Position numbers and translations under genes: made by a program. From Sclerurus mexicanus (lineage: Eukaryota > Chordata > Aves > Passeriformes > Furnariidae), in assembly GCA_013396755.1 (NCBI GenBank), contig VWZF01001862.1:62001-126000 (forward strand): a DNA stretch of 64,000 nucleotides, in the 5' to 3' direction. The stretch's first letter is position 1. Each line of letters begins with the position of its first letter. Shown piece by piece: positions 39,206 to 53,284 of the stretch. The notes under the pieces were generated by a model that had not been told where the DNA came from, searched no databases, and worked only from the letters and a program-made list of their open reading frames with translations.

Positions 39206-39277
39206 TTACATCTCAGCTGCCATAAAAATGATCACGGTGGAGATCTGGATCCTCACAGGGTCTGTTCCATCTGGATA
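39206..39277 (-). other. candidate terminal coding exon (23 codons then stop)
   Basis: On the minus strand a pyrimidine-rich tract (TTCTTTTCTTTCTC, then TTTATGG...CCCCCTATGCAG, acceptor AG at 39279-39278) is followed by 23 open codons. They begin YPDGTDPVRIQISTVIIF and end at TAA (39208-39206). The peptide pairs a polar start with a hydrophobic STVIIF run, which looks protein-like, but I cannot assign a family. The frame extends further upstream (to 39481), so the acceptor is not needed to keep it open. A GTGAGG donor-like word lies just past the stop. Confidence 0.18.
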
Positions 39278-39499
39278 CTGCATAGGGGGAATTGAGCCAG
39301 CCATAAAGAGAAAGAAAAGAACCAAACAAAGGCTGCTGTTGGTTGGGTCCCTGTAAAACTGTGCTGTCTTTATAGCAGTAATGCTGAGACCTGTATGTTT
39401 ATCAGAATATGGAATAATCCCTCCTGGAAAAGACATTTGAGTTTTGCTCATGTCTTTGGTTCCTATATGAAATCTGACCACTAAAGTACTTGAAAATCA

Positions 39500-42400
39500 G
39501 AGAGGATGCAGTTTACAGTAAGATCTCTGAAACTTAAGATACTAATTCATATAATGCATTATACAGAGAAAATTATTTTTCTATAATTACATTTAAAGGC
39601 AGGTTTGCATTTTAAACTCCATGAGTTTTCCTCAAAAGACTGATTCATAGATTCTGTCAGGACTAAGGGATAATCTCTTCTCACCTGTTAAAGAACACAG
39701 CCTCTCAGATGTAGGGAGAAGCATACTAAAGACATACAATCCTCCTCAGAAGGACTTAAGTATAAATGTGATACTGCTTTGTAGCCTGTTTCCATCTCTA
39801 GACACTATAGATTACACCTTTTCCTTTGATAGGCTAGAAAACAAAAAAGGAACATAAGAAATAATTTGTTTTACATGAGAACAGGGTTTAGGGGGGACTT
39901 GCATAGCCTGAGCCTCAGAGGATTATGACTGGTACAAAGAACTGCTCAATACCACCCTGCTCATAGAAGGTGCATCACCACTAAACACTGCAGCAAAAGC
40001 AGCTCACGGCCAATTAAACACACTCTAAAAAGTCAAGGAACTGTTTTACTAGAGGAAGCCAGCAGATGATTTACAACTACAGCAGAAGTCCCTTTCCCTT
40101 TAATTTGCACCTATTTTTATCACCAGCATTTGTTCATTTTCAGAACTTGTCCTGCTCAGTCAAGAATTTGCTTTCCAGAGTCTGCACCACCCCGTCTGAC
40201 CAACCCACTTATGTCTGTGGTAACATTACGGCCTCAGCAAGGAATCCTGGCTACACTACAGCATGGAAACGGGAAGAAATTTGGGGGGTGTAGGGGAGGA
40301 AGGTTTGTTTTAGCACAAATGCACAAACCCAAAGCATAAAGGCAGAGGGGGAGGAAGTACGAAACCACTATGATAGTATATTGCCGTGTATATATACACT
40401 CTGTAGAGACAGGCACCAAGTAACTAAAGTTCTTCTCATTGGAATATTCTGATCAACAGTAGTCTTTCCTGTGGGTGAAAAAGGCTATGAATTATAATTA
40501 TAGTTTCTCCAGTTTTTCTTAGAAAACACTTAAACTGTGATGTCAACAGCAGGAAGCAGAAAACATATTTTAGCATTTTAAATCTTCCGATGAAATAGCT
40601 TCATTTTGATTCTTTATTTAAACTATTTACTTCATTAAAATATTACTGGTGTTCTAACTGGGATGAAATCAAGCAGAATTCTGTTGCTCAAACATCACAT
40701 CAAGGTGCACTGAGAGGAGGAGGTTCAGAGAGCCTTTCCCAAAAGCGAGAGCCATAAGAGCTTACATAAAGGAAGACTTCAAGAAAATAAAGGAAACATT
40801 GAAAGAGAGACAAATTTAGAAATAGACAAAACAGTGAGGGGGAGGGGAAAAAAAGATTGAAGCACAGTAAAAACCTAGAGAAAACAGCAGATTATCTGCC
40901 TACATTGTGCACCTTGCACTATATTACAGTCTCTGTGTTTGGTGATCTCCCAAGGGTGGTTTGGGAGAGCCAGAAATACAACATGCCCAGGATGCTCACT
41001 GCCCACAGTCTGTTCCCAGTAAAAGCATCTCAAAATTCCCTTCCTACGACTGCATTTCTTCCTCACACCATCCTTGGAGTGGGGAACTAGGCAGAGCTCA
41101 CACTTATCTTTAGGACTGCAAAGAGTCCAACCAGGCTCATAAAGGAACTGGAGTAACAATGACAAGCATGAGATAAATATCTAATAACCACTGTCAACTC
41201 ATTCAATTCAGCCTGTTATCAACAGCAGGAGATCAGCATTAAACAATTACCCAATTCTGCCCTCAGGGAAAGAGGGAAATGCTAAACATTTCCGAGGAAG
41301 ATACATTCCACCTCAACAGCATTCACTCAAGTACCCTGGCTGGCAGTGTGCTGGGCCATGGACACACATGCCAGAGGATCAGGAATGATTTTCCCTGTGT
41401 GTATCCAGCTGTGAGCCTCATCTCTCCCCTCTGCTGGGGATACCAGTGGGTTTTACTGGACAAAGGGAAGGTCCTGATGGCTTTCCTGGGAAAGCCAAGA
41501 GCTCCCATGGATACTTCCCCACTTCTCAGGCTTCACTGTGCATTGCCACACCGTCTGAAGGTTTCAGCACAAATGTCAAGGGAGGGCATAGAAAAGCATC
41601 TCCTTGCTCTTAGGCATTGAATAATCTCATTTAGGGACTGTGATCAGTGGTGGTTTGGCTTTGTTAATTTTCTCTTCCTAAGTCAGCACTCAGACACTCA
41701 CAGCTTTTGTCTACTGCTGTTATCAAGGCATTTGCACGCACTAATCCATGACAAATGGTTTCATTTGATGCACATCTGATTTCCTTGCCTGCCAAGTAGA
41801 AAGAGATAATAGAAATACCAAGAGAAACTAAATGAGAACTAAAGGAGTCATCTATTTGTTGGAGAAACTCAAAACAAGGTTAAGATAAACACCACCCAGG
41901 CAGCTGACTTGATGGAGAAAGAACTGAGCTTTCAGCCATGGAAAAACAGTTTCTAATTACCTGGGGGAACAAAAATGCAGCATTTTAAAACCTCAAAAAA
42001 GATATTACTACAACAATAGTTACAGTGGTTATACTACAGATGTGGGAGCTGGCTTAGACACATTCTCTATCAGATCCTGCCCTGACACACTGAAACCAAC
42101 TGCAAACTCCAAAACCTCAGTCAGCTTCAACTCATCCCTTGAGCCGTCTAGTTCAACGCTGACTTCTGGCTGACTGACCACCCACATTCAAAAGCATCCC
42201 ATGTAAGTAACCAAGCAGAGGAATTTAATGACCCAGTGACAGTTAAAGTAAATGGTGTTAGTGCAGCAATGCTGTTGATGTAAGCAAGATTTCCCCCCAG
42301 ATTTCTGTTGTTTAATAAAAGGCAACTTCTGAAAACATTAGATGTCCTTTCAGTGCTGCTCTAGACCAAAACAAGAACTAGTACCAGCCATAAGGGCACA

Positions 42401-44900
42401 CGAGACCTTCCTCATGTTCATGTTGGTGTAGGATTTGAAGTCTGTGAGGTCTTGATTCCTCTTGGGAAAGAGGCAGCCACTGGCAGATCTGAGTTCATGC
42501 TTCCAGATAGGATTTTGATGACTTGATACCTCACACAGTCAATGAGGAATAGCAAGGCAAAAATAAGGAAGGCATAAAGATATCAAACGACTTTTTAAAT
42601 TACACTTTCAACTTAGGAAACTGACTCCTCTTAGAAAAACCCAAACCAAAAAATAAAAGTCCTCAGAATTTTCCACTCAGTTCCAATTTTAACATTCGAA
42701 CAGGAAATAGAGTGGTGTTCAAGAGCTTCTGAACTGTAAAATTAGTCAATTTTGAAACTTATTACAGAAAACACAGAAATTACTATATCATAGAAACACA
42801 ATGATATGTTGTATTATTTATAGGAAATATTTGCCTTGTCATATTTTGTTGTTTTACCCTCCTTATCCACAGCACCTTCAGCCAGACGAGAAATGTGTTT
42901 TTCAAAACACAGTGTTCTGAACACCTTACTGATATTTTCAGTGTTACTTGATTCCATTTCCATATGGTTTTAGGTTTTATTTAGATTCAGAATGCGAACA
43001 TTTACTTCTTACTACATTTATCTGGGCAAACATACACACTACAGATACTTCTCCACTCTTGAATCTGTTCAAAGTCACAACTGTGTTGCTTGTGATTCCT
43101 GGGCAGCATGTAGGGAAAGAGGTGCTAACCAGTGGGTTTCCCTTCATTTATGCACGTTCTTTTAAGAAAAAAACATATAAATCAATGAAACCGATTTTCC
43201 AAATAAACTGTCCTTGCTTGCTCCCAAACACTTAATTAAACACCATTAACTCTAGTTTGTTTTGGCAACCAATTAATGTCACGATCAAATATAAATAGAC
43301 TCTGCAAGAAAAGATTATAATTAATAAATCCTGTATAACAGTACAATTGCACTGAAGCCTTGTTTGCCAGAAATACTTAACAGCAGTTTTGGAGAGCATT
43401 AATGAGGACACAAAAAAATAATGAAGTTTTATCAGAGTGCATGCAGTTTAGATCCTGAGGCTCTTGCCTGCACCCAGGCTGATCTACAGAGCCTCTGTTT
43501 ACAGCACTGAAAATCACAACCCCAGGTTCCCCACTTTCCAACAAACTGACACGCTCATAGGAATTTTCCAGTCAAGTTCTTCACTGATATAGCCTTCACT
43601 TGCATGCAATTTAACTGCAAATTGTATTTTGCTCACTGTGTTTTAGTAGGTTCACAATGAAGGCTCTCAATTCAGGTTTGTCATTTACAGAAAACAAAAT
43701 TAATCTAGTAGGAGCTTTGGATTATGCAAGACGATGGATTAAAAGCATTCCTCGATCTGAACCAACAGCTCTCCTAGCAATCAAGAGACAAGGAACACTA
43801 TTTAAGCTGGGTTTTAATTGCCTATTCATTTAGTGGGAGTTAAGGTGCATGACAGACAAATAAAACTTGACAGTTCATGGAAGAAATATTTATGTACAAT
43901 TCCAAAAAGCACTCCGCCCACATGGCTCATGGAGAGCAGATTATTCAGCAGATCGCTTGTAGCTCAAAGACAAGGCACCACAACCAGAGCACCCACCTCA
44001 GATAACAGACTGTCTGTGTACTTGGTGATTCTCAAGGAATCACTTGCACATCACCCGAAAACCAGTAAAATCAATCCTCCATCCTGCCATCAATTCAGCT
44101 CCCAAGCAAAGCTGTTCTCTCAAAGTAAAATAAGGATTACAGTGGAATACTCGGGCGCAGTTATTGATTATCACAACAGCAAGAGTGATCCTGCACCTGC
44201 TGTCACTGAGGTGACCTTTCAGAAAGGGCAGAGACTGGTTTCTTCACCCACTGTGAAGGAAAAGGGGAAACCTGTTATTCCAAAAGAAATACAGAAGGCA
44301 AGAGAGAGATGTCAGAAAACAATCTTCTAAGTAGAGCGTGGAAATATGAGTCACAGACACATACATGTGGCTTTGCAACTTCATTCAGCTTAATTTACAC
44401 CCCCAATTCCCCATTGTGCATCACTGACTGAGTCTCATAAATTCAGACTCCAACAGTGCAGTAGCCCTTGTGGTCCCTACCTAGGGCACAATGAACAGAC
44501 ATCTCCAGCATCACTCCCATGCAAAATAATAAGTTTAGCTGGAGAGAACTGCTCTGCATAGAGCATCTGAAAACAGCAGAAGTGCTGAATCCCATCAGGA
44601 AAATAAATCTTGCTCACAGCAAAGGTTAGTTTCACAACAGAGTGGAAACAAAAACATTCAAAAGGAAATACAAAGATTATAGACAAGATAGGATAAAACA
44701 ATATGAAACTTAATGGGAGAAAACACATTTGTCTTATGAGGAAATGCACTTAGATATTGCCTTTTAAAATATAAATGAATCTTGGATAAAGTAGGCTAAT
44801 CATTAAAGGCAGGTTTCTGATGTTATCAGCAGAAATACTTCAGCACAGAGTAACGCAGTTTGCTTTTGGGATTTATTGGCAGGTGCCAAATTTTCCTTGG
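39500..44900. other. non-coding stretch, no gene seen
   Basis: Unique AT-rich sequence. A good-looking acceptor occurs at 42871-42872 (TTTTACCCTCCTTATCCACAG) without a convincing exon. A 170-codon plus frame at 43818-44330 has no recognised domain or start context. No repeats or CpG clusters are seen. Confidence 0.55.
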
Positions 44901-44939
44901 GACTTCACCACCATAGTAGGAATTCTCAGTGTTTAACGC

Positions 44940-45720
44940 CAGGACAGCAAGCTCCAAACCGTGCCATGCACTGAGTGGTCCCTGCATGACTCAGCCAGGC
45001 CCCAGGGCTGCTCTTGGAGCTGGAGGCTCAGCACACAGGGGTGGCAGCTGAGGATGCTCCAGGGCCAGAGATGCATTTTGGTCCCTGTTTCCTCAGGACA
45101 GCTTCTATCACACCAAGGGGGACATGCTTTGCACCTGAGTGTGCCTGCAGAGAAGGCTGGGAGAGAGCTGAAGTGGCAGAGGGTGGGGAAAGGGCACAGC
45201 AGGGGGACTGAACCAGAGCAAACCACACATGGAGGAGGCACATCACATCTCAAAATAGCACTGTGAGCACCCTGCCATTGCTCTTTTGCACAAGGTGTGT
45301 ATGAGTGCGACCACAGGGACCGCAGCCGAGCCCCCAGCAGCTCCCAGGGAGCCTCCTGGGCAGAATGCTGTGCTCAGTGCCCACCTTGGTCATGCTGCTC
45401 TTCACAGCCCATCGAGCTACAACACCTGCTCCCCCCTCAGGTTTCCTCATCCCCCCAGAGCAGAAGCAACAAGGCATCACATTCAGCAGCACGACTGGTG
45501 ACAGCTTTCCCCCACCTGCAGCTGAGCTGGGAGTCTCCCAGATACACACCCTTCTCCTCTTGCCTTTGACCCTCCACTGAGCACAAGCTGCTCCCTGGCA
45601 CTGCCTACCTCCCCTTTCCTTCAATGGGCTCCTGGCTCTCAGGTGACATTTTACAGACCCCCGACCCGCCCCCAAAAACCCCACAGCTAACTGTCTGCAA
45701 GGACACCCTGTAGACACGCT
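44940..45720. other. GC-rich block with overlapping chance ORFs
   Basis: GC-rich, with several frames of 65-155 codons overlapping on both strands (the longest minus, 45250-45717). CpG content is only modest, so it is not a clear CpG island. No domain is recognised. Confidence 0.45.
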
Positions 45721-45729
45721 GGTTTTGTT

Positions 45730-47190
45730 TCAGAGGGTTGATTTTTCAAAAAATTTAAAAAAAATAAATCTAAATTAGAGGGTGTAATACCTTTGATGAA
45801 GTGTGCTGCTGTAAACAAGTGCATCACACAAGCCCAGCAGGCAGGTCATTGCTATTATGCTGCTACAAACTCTACCCCAATCCTTACGTGTTGAATTTGT
45901 TACATCAGTTCTCTGGCCACACACACACCCAAACCCATTTTTTATGTGACCAGGAACACAGTAGGCACCTCCACTCGGATTACTTTACTTAGCAGCTGGT
46001 ACCTTCACATTTCCAAGAACAGCCTGTGAAGGCCAGGTGTGCACCACAAAGGAATCACAAGAGGGATGATTTCCAGGGAGTGACTGGAACAGCTCATGGT
46101 GAGCAGGCTTTTCTGATTGCGAACAAACCAGGACACTGTGGTGCTTCCTGTGCATTTACTGGTGTCAATGAAAACTGAATCAGACCTTAAATGATTTTTT
46201 TTCCCACTTTAATTGCCACAGCAAGAAAGACTAGTTGTCACCTTTGATGCCCATGACAAGACCTGCTGGATACTGGCTGTGGTGCTGCATGGCAATTTGG
46301 ACACTGGATACTGAAGGCAACAGTTTACATTCACACCATGTGATTAATGAAACAATCCTTGCTAATCACAGAAACTGCATACTTTTATATATTAACTGCT
46401 TAGTCCTGCATTTCCTTCTCTCAATACCAAGAACAAAAATCCTGTTAAATTCACCTTCCAAATCTTAATTGTTCTACAAAGACAAGACACATTTTATTTA
46501 CTTTTTTGAGGGGACAGATTCAAACCAATATTCTTCCCAGTCTGTTTTGGGCTGAATAGCCACATATATGGGGCATATGAAAATAGCAGACCTTTTGAAA
46601 TGTGAAAATATGTGATTTCCCCCAAGGCTATAAAAACCAGTGGGAAGGCCAAGATCAGAACTAAGACATTTTTTGCTCACAGCCACAGACTCCAGTTTTT
46701 GCAAAATGCTGTCTACTGAGAAACATGCTCAGAGCATCCTTAGGTTATGTTGCTTATTAGTTTGTGCAGAATAGCTTTGAGACTGATTTTTCCACCTCAT
46801 AACATGAAGTACAGAGAAACACTTCTTGCAGTGATTTTCAATGGGAACATCATTAACTACTGGCACAATAAAAGGCACTTTATGTTTAGTATCAAAATTC
46901 TAGCCTTGATTTAGTCCATGATCTCTTCCTCTGAACAGGCCTGCTTTTAACTAACATATTTGCAAGTGTCAGCATTGCTACAGTGGGCACATTTCTGCTT
47001 GTGTCTTTACACATCTTTACACTGTATACAAGAACAACTTCATGAGTCCCTAATTCATTTGCACAAACTTACAGGTGAATCCCACATCCTTTCAAGCAGC
47101 ACATGGCCAGTGTTGTCCACTGATTAAATACTAGCTGATGAATATAATTATGGAACAAAGCCACAATTTTGTCAAGAATTGCATGATTGA
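45730..47190. other. non-coding stretch, no gene seen
   Basis: AT-rich unique sequence with an A-rich run near 45750-45770. Nothing else is recognisable. Confidence 0.6.
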
Positions 47191-47196
47191 AAGACT

Positions 47197-47273
47197 GGTG
47201 GGGTTTTTTGTTTGTTTTGGGTTTTTTTCGTTTGGTTTTTTTGTTGTTATTGTTTGGGGTTTTTTTTTTTTTA
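47197..47273 (+). repeat. T/G low-complexity tract
   Basis: About 75 bases made almost only of T and G (GTTTTTTG, TTTGG, TTGTTGTTAT, GGGGTTTTTTTTTTTT), including a terminal T14 run. Such strand-biased homopolymer-rich tracts are prone to slippage. It may be the decayed tail of an old retroposon, but no body is recognisable next to it. Confidence 0.8.
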
Positions 47274-47279
47274 AACTTG

Positions 47280-50200
47280 AGTCCTGTACTTTGCTAATAT
47301 TTTATTGTCTCACCAAATGCCAGCATCTACTTCCTACCTCTGGGCAGGGTCAATCCTGTCAATCAGATGATCAATGAACTATCACAGGCACTCAGATAAC
47401 TCTGCAAATCACAACCTGTCCTCTTTAACCCTCAGGCCAATTGAACAGCTCTACAACTGTCTATCTTAGAGTCCAAAACAGCCACTGTGGAAATCTTTTC
47501 ATTACCACTGTTTCTTCTTAAATCACACAGAAATGGCATGCTTGGAAAAAAGATGGAGATTTGTTTCCACATAAAGTTATTTCCCCTGAATGCTTTCACA
47601 CACATCCTTTGCCTAACATGATTTTCATGAAAATGAAATATTGTCATAAAAACCTGCAGAAAGCCATGTGTATTACCCAAGGGGAATTACACTGCACTGG
47701 TGTTCTGCTACTTTACTCTGAAGTCTCCTTCTCCTCCTCGCCCATCCAAGTCAAAAGGAATAGGCACCAATACTTAAGGGTACTAAAGAGCAGCATTCAA
47801 ACTTCTCATCGTGTTAATGAGACAAGAAAGAATTAATAAACAGGCACAAACAACAGAGCATCATTCATCTTGTGAGCAAGCAATATTTGCTATGCCCTTA
47901 CTACCTGTGCCCACCTGCCAACACTTCACAGAAAATAAAGCTACAGTCAATCACAAATACTGCCATGTAAAGCTGTTTATCACATTTGTTTCCAGGTTCA
48001 TACTTTCTGCTAAGTCATCTAACTGAATAAAGAAGTACTGAATTATAAAAATGAAAAATTATACTACACTGACAGGAGGCTCTAAGCTTTTGTGATTGCA
48101 CAGTGTGTAGGAATCTATCTCAGCCCATTCAGACACTTGCTTAAGAAAGTTTCAGGGGAGGGAAGGTAAAAAAAAGAACAAGCTCAGAAATCTCCAGTGA
48201 TAAACTAACCTTTTTATATATTGCCCTTGATTTCCAGAGTTTCAAAACTGGATTAACTGCAGTAGTCCAGATGGATATATTCCATGTGCTAATCCACTGA
48301 GTTCAGTTCAAGTTTATTATGCTAAATACACTCCAAGAGGATTTTATCTTTTACCTGCACCTTCCTGTGCTCAGTGAGACTCTTCTATTCATCAAGTATG
48401 AGAAGCACAAGATGGGGTGGAACCTGCCTTTTTAATTACCTTGTACCAAAGTGGCCCCACAATGGAGCTGAACCATTCAAATTTTCTTATTGTAGAGCAT
48501 CTCATTCCCTATGGAAGACCACAAACTGAAAGAAAAGGTATGCTGAGCATGCTATTGATTACAGCTATATTTGTCATGATTCAATAAGTTGAAATTTCAT
48601 ATACCAAATATTAAATTACTGAAATTATGCCCTGGTTCATCTGCATCCCTTTTTTTATTCACTTTTATTTGGCTGAACATTTTAATCTTACTTACACAGT
48701 GACTAACTAAAAGTAAACGACGCATTCCTAATACTATAAATATGAAAAATAGGGTGTGCTCAGGGACTGCAGTTGAATACATTAAAATCACTGTTTGCTA
48801 GTTAACATATTTCCATCCCTTTTATGTACAACCTTTCACATTCAGTTGGCAGACTGCAAATTCACGGCCTTATAAAAAACACTGTCTTGATTTTCTGTTG
48901 TGACAGCAGAAATTGTCCAAAATATCTAATAGTTTCCCTAAAGGACACTCACTAGCTGGCACTTCCCAGGTGCAGCACAATCTGAATTCGAGGTGAACAT
49001 CATGTCAAATTCCACTCATCTGTCAATGTAGTGGATTATTTCTTGAGAGACTGAAATTGGCTGCCTGGGATCAGAACACCATCAATCTTATTCGTGTAGG
49101 GTGCGGAGAAGCTGCCTGAGCCAGGCTCGCAGGAGGCAAAGCTTGGCTGCTTCTAAGTAGGTGATGAGGCAGCTGTAAAACCTTCATTCTATCTGTAGCA
49201 CATCTCTGAGTGAAAGATTTTGTCATTTTTCACATTTCCCCAACATTTGGTATGCATTCAGTGTCTTGCTGTTCTTGCTTCATAAAAAAGGTGATTTTTC
49301 AAGCTTAGGCAAATGTTGCAGAGCTCTGGATGTGCCCAGCTCTCATTTTTTCTCATAATGTCACTTGTTTCAACTGATTCCCTAAAACGATATTGCATTT
49401 TCCTCTTACATATCTGTTTAGCTGGGCTGGTTTTTCCCCATTTCCTTCACTAGGGACACACTCAAATAACCAGCAGCATTAGTGACAATTGCATTGCAAT
49501 AAATCTCTGCAAGTCCCAAGTAAGACCCTCACCACTCAAACTTCCAACACTCTCAAACTTCCACTGCCAGCCAGGAAAGATAACACTGTTGGTTAAGCTG
49601 ATGTTCTCACACATGTACTGAGAGCTGGGCTAGCAAAGATTTTGCTCTATTCCCCTACACAATATATGTTTGATTACAAGAAAGCAAGACAATGCCAATG
49701 CCAACTTCTGGGCAAGAAATGTACTTGGGAAAACTTTTGAGTTTTAAGGTTGCTAAAGACCTGTGGTTCAAGACCATCTGTCTGTGAAGGGACATCATTA
49801 GATCAGGAAACATTAACGAAATAATTGCCACATTGTTAAATGATTCGTCACTGAGTTAACATTTTCCATCTTTCATCTCTAAAGCTCTTAAAACCTTTGC
49901 CACCTTTCTTAGGATCCAAATTTGTTAAGTGACATTCTTGGCCCATCTTATTTTAACCAGATGATAATGCTGAGCTAGAATACGCAAACACCTCAATTTT
50001 TAGCATAGCACATTCTTCAAAGCGCAATTAACAGCTGAAAAAGTTATGTGATGCGTTTCTATTAATAAAGACAATAAAACTACTGATGTGCTGTCCCTGC
50101 AGGTCCAACAGTAAAAGTGAGCTGTGTTCTCCACTGATAACCTGTGGGATTTATTCTGGCCTTACAGGCATTGAACTCCAGTGAAAGACAGTCCCAAATT

Positions 50201-50990
50201 CTCCTCTGGGCTGTAATTTCGCAACCCATCAATCAATCAATTTTCAGAGGTTAACTTGAGAACATTAAGATAAGTGTGACTCATTTATGCAAACATCTGA
50301 CCTCCAGTAAACACAGGTGACCATGAGTGAGATTTGGTGCCACTGTTTTAAGCAACAAACAGATAACTGCAAAGTTATCCAAACCTATGTGGTCACAACG
50401 TCTGAGCTATACACCCATTCCAGAACTTCACAAAATGAGAAGGGGAGATAGAGATAAGGACACAGAAATTGAACAGTTACCCAAAATGGGATTCTTATGC
50501 TGGGAAACTGTTAGAAGATGACATTAAGGGATAACTATCCCATCATCAGATTGGCAAAGCACAACACACATCATTAGACTGACCAAAAAACAGATGCTGT
50601 GCAATATAAAAGCAAGCAACTCATAAAAATTAAATGATAAAAAGACTTTTGATTACTCAGTCATTTATCAAGACAGACACGAGCACGGGCAGAGAACCTG
50701 CAATCTCACAGCATCCCACAGCTGATCTCAGTCCTACCTGGTCTGTGCAGGTGATGCTGCTGGAAAGTGTGATGGAGGGACCCCTGACAGAGCAGCATTG
50801 CACAGGCACTTATCCACAAATACAGGACCCAGGACATTGCAGAGACCACTGCCATTCTCTAAACAAAATATTAGACAGACATTATTACCCAATGCCTTAC
50901 AGCACACACAATAGTCAGATTCCATTACAACAGTATTTTTATTTTTTTCTTTCTCACTCCTTTTGCTAAATGTCTTTTGATTATTATTCC
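47280..50990. other. non-coding stretch, no gene seen
   Basis: AT-rich unique sequence. A 12-base direct repeat (CTCAAACTTCCA) occurs at 49535-49546 and 49552-49563. ORFs are short. No repeat family is recognised. Confidence 0.55.
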
Positions 50991-50998
50991 CCCTGCAG

Positions 50999-51046
50999 GA
51001 TGCAATTGTTGTACAACAAAGGTCATGCCCAAAAAGGACAGCTGAG
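50999..51046 (+). other. candidate symmetric 48-base exon
   Basis: A long pyrimidine-rich tract (TTTTTTTCTTTCTC, ACTCCTTTTGC, and TTATTATTCCCCCTGCAG, AG at 50997-50998) precedes 48 bases. They end GCTGAG followed by GTAACA (donor GT at 51047-51048). The length is a multiple of three. Two frames are open: phase 0 gives DAIVVQQRSCPKRTAE and a second gives MQLLYNKGHAQKGQL. The acceptor is strong and the donor moderate. No protein is recognised. It could be a skipped or included cassette of a gene spanning the window, or a chance pair. Confidence 0.2.
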
Positions 51047-51109
51047 GTAACAAGACTGCAACACAGGAGCCTGGATAACTTTAATAATTCAGTGGTAAAA
51101 AAAAAAAAT

Positions 51110-53240
51110 CAAACTGTAATAATCTGAGGACTAAAAAAACCACAATGCAAAAAGAAGTTGGAAAATATTCCCACACTGATCCATAGCTGAATTTACAAGG
51201 GAATTAAACATAAAATAAATCACAGTGCTAGCTGAACAAAACCATGATGTCCAGGCAGTATCAAAGGTACTTTAAACACATTACAGAAAGGCATAAAACA
51301 CCCTCAGCTATCCACGATGAATTGCAAAAATACTCCACTCCCAAAACTGGAAGGCTGATACTGACCCAGAAACTAACAGTTTATTGTTTGTATTTTTACT
51401 TTTGCAAGCGTTATTTATCATGCTTCTGCCTACCAAACAAAGTAACTGTTTCTCAGAATTATGTTCTAATCCCCAGATGAAATCAGCTTCCTTTTGCTCG
51501 ACCTGTGCACCTACAGGGAGCAGAGTATGGCCAGGCTGAATTTCAGGTGTGTTCTATAGAAGGTTTGATGTTTTCACAAAGCCATCATGTCAAAAATTTA
51601 AAACCATTCCTGCCACAACAGGAAAGAGCAATTCCTTTGTCTGCTGGTTCTGCTGGTTCATCCAACACAGACAACTGTTTTTTCATACTTGTGCCCGTGG
51701 TTGTAGTAACTGGCCAAATTTCCCTCTGACTTGCTAACTTCAACAGCTCTTTCTCAAAGCCTGCAAGGACTGCGAGGTTTGCAAGGCTCAGCTACGCTCC
51801 ACATCGTCCAGTTCCCTTCACGACACCTTCTGCTGCATTTCATATGGCCAAATTAATCAAACTTCAGGCACTCTCCCCGTTCAGCCAATGACGGGATGCT
51901 GGTCTCTATCTAATAATCCAATCAACTGAACATCATTTTCATAGAGTAAGAAAGACTTTGAAAGATTAAATCTCTCACATGGAAAATCGACATCTTTACC
52001 AAAAAACCCCACTAAAAAATAAAAAGTCTGTATGTGATATCAGGGGGATTTCTGCAATATGAAAATTAACATCATTAAAATAGTCAAATACAGTGGTAAT
52101 AAAATATATATGCTTTTTTTTTTTATCCCTGATTTTAAAGCAGCACAGTCTTTGGGAAGCTTTTTAAGTCTAATTAGCTGAAATGAACCACATAAACTGA
52201 CAAGTATAATTAATAGAGAATACCAAAACATTATTTTGATCAGCATGAGGCTCTTCCTTTCTCTGCACCGAGTGCCTGATGCACTGCTTAGCGTATAATT
52301 AATTTCATTTCCAACTGTTTGCTTTGCAGTATACAATGCACTTTTCCTCCTCTCTTTTTAGACTTATTTATCTTGCAAAATAGGTTCAATCCCCTCAGAT
52401 CAGGGAGCTCCCAGTAGGCTTCCTGTGTCTTCAGGAATTAATGCCTTCTTGTCATATTTGGTGCTCCCGTGTTTTTTATACCACAAGGTAAGAGGGGAAA
52501 GGTGAACTCTCACACAGGGATATCTCAGCTATTCAGGTTATTTAAACTGAACTTTAAAAATCCCAGTCAAACAGCAAAGCAAAGCTAAACTTCCACAGCC
52601 TGCTAAATGCTCCTGTGTCTTTCCTCTGGCACTATATTCTTAGCACACGGACAGCAGACTTACTTAGCCTTCTCAGCCTTAATTATTAGCTTTTTTTAAT
52701 AAATTAAAAGAAAATATATCTCAAAGTGCACCATTTCAAACTACCTGTGCTCAAACACCAGCATTTCTTACAAACATTTCTTCACACGCTTGTTTGCAAG
52801 CAAGGTGCTGTCACATACACACTTTTACACACAGCCCACCTTATCATTAGTAAAGAAACACAGCAGGGACTATTCTCCACTTATTATCTGATGAGTTCCA
52901 GATCTGCTTTCTGAATCTTAAATCCTGAAGAAGCTCCTTACCTGAGTAATCCAACCAAGAGCAGAGCACTCTAGTAGTGTTCATCAGAAAGATCTAATAC
53001 TTTTTTAAATCCATCTGTATCACAATAAGGGATTTTTTTTATAGCTTCCCAATAATCTTCTTTATCAGGATTAAAAGTAGAAAAAAAAATCTCTTTTTCG
53101 TTACAAATCCTGCTTCCAGAGTAAAGAAGACATCTGAGCTCTCAGACTGCCGTCAGAAAAGTGGCCAAGGTTTGAGGGGTGGAAACCTTCTCATTTTCAC
53201 CTTTAAATCATCTCCTAGCATCACCTTCTGCTTGCCGAGA
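51110..53240. other. non-coding stretch, no gene seen
   Basis: AT-rich unique sequence with an A12 run just upstream (about 51097-51108) and a T11 run at about 52114-52124. No gene, repeat family or CpG cluster until the island at 53.28 kb. Confidence 0.6.
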
Positions 53241-53284
53241 CCTTTGAAGTGATCTTGAGACAATGTGCAGCTTCCAGGATACTT

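Noticed and set aside
43818..44330. 170-codon plus-strand ORF
   Set aside because: No recognised domain, no splice or start context. An ORF of this length is not surprising in 64 kb read in six frames.
45250..45717. 155-codon minus-strand ORF
   Set aside because: Several overlapping frames on both strands in a GC-rich block indicate few stops, not coding.
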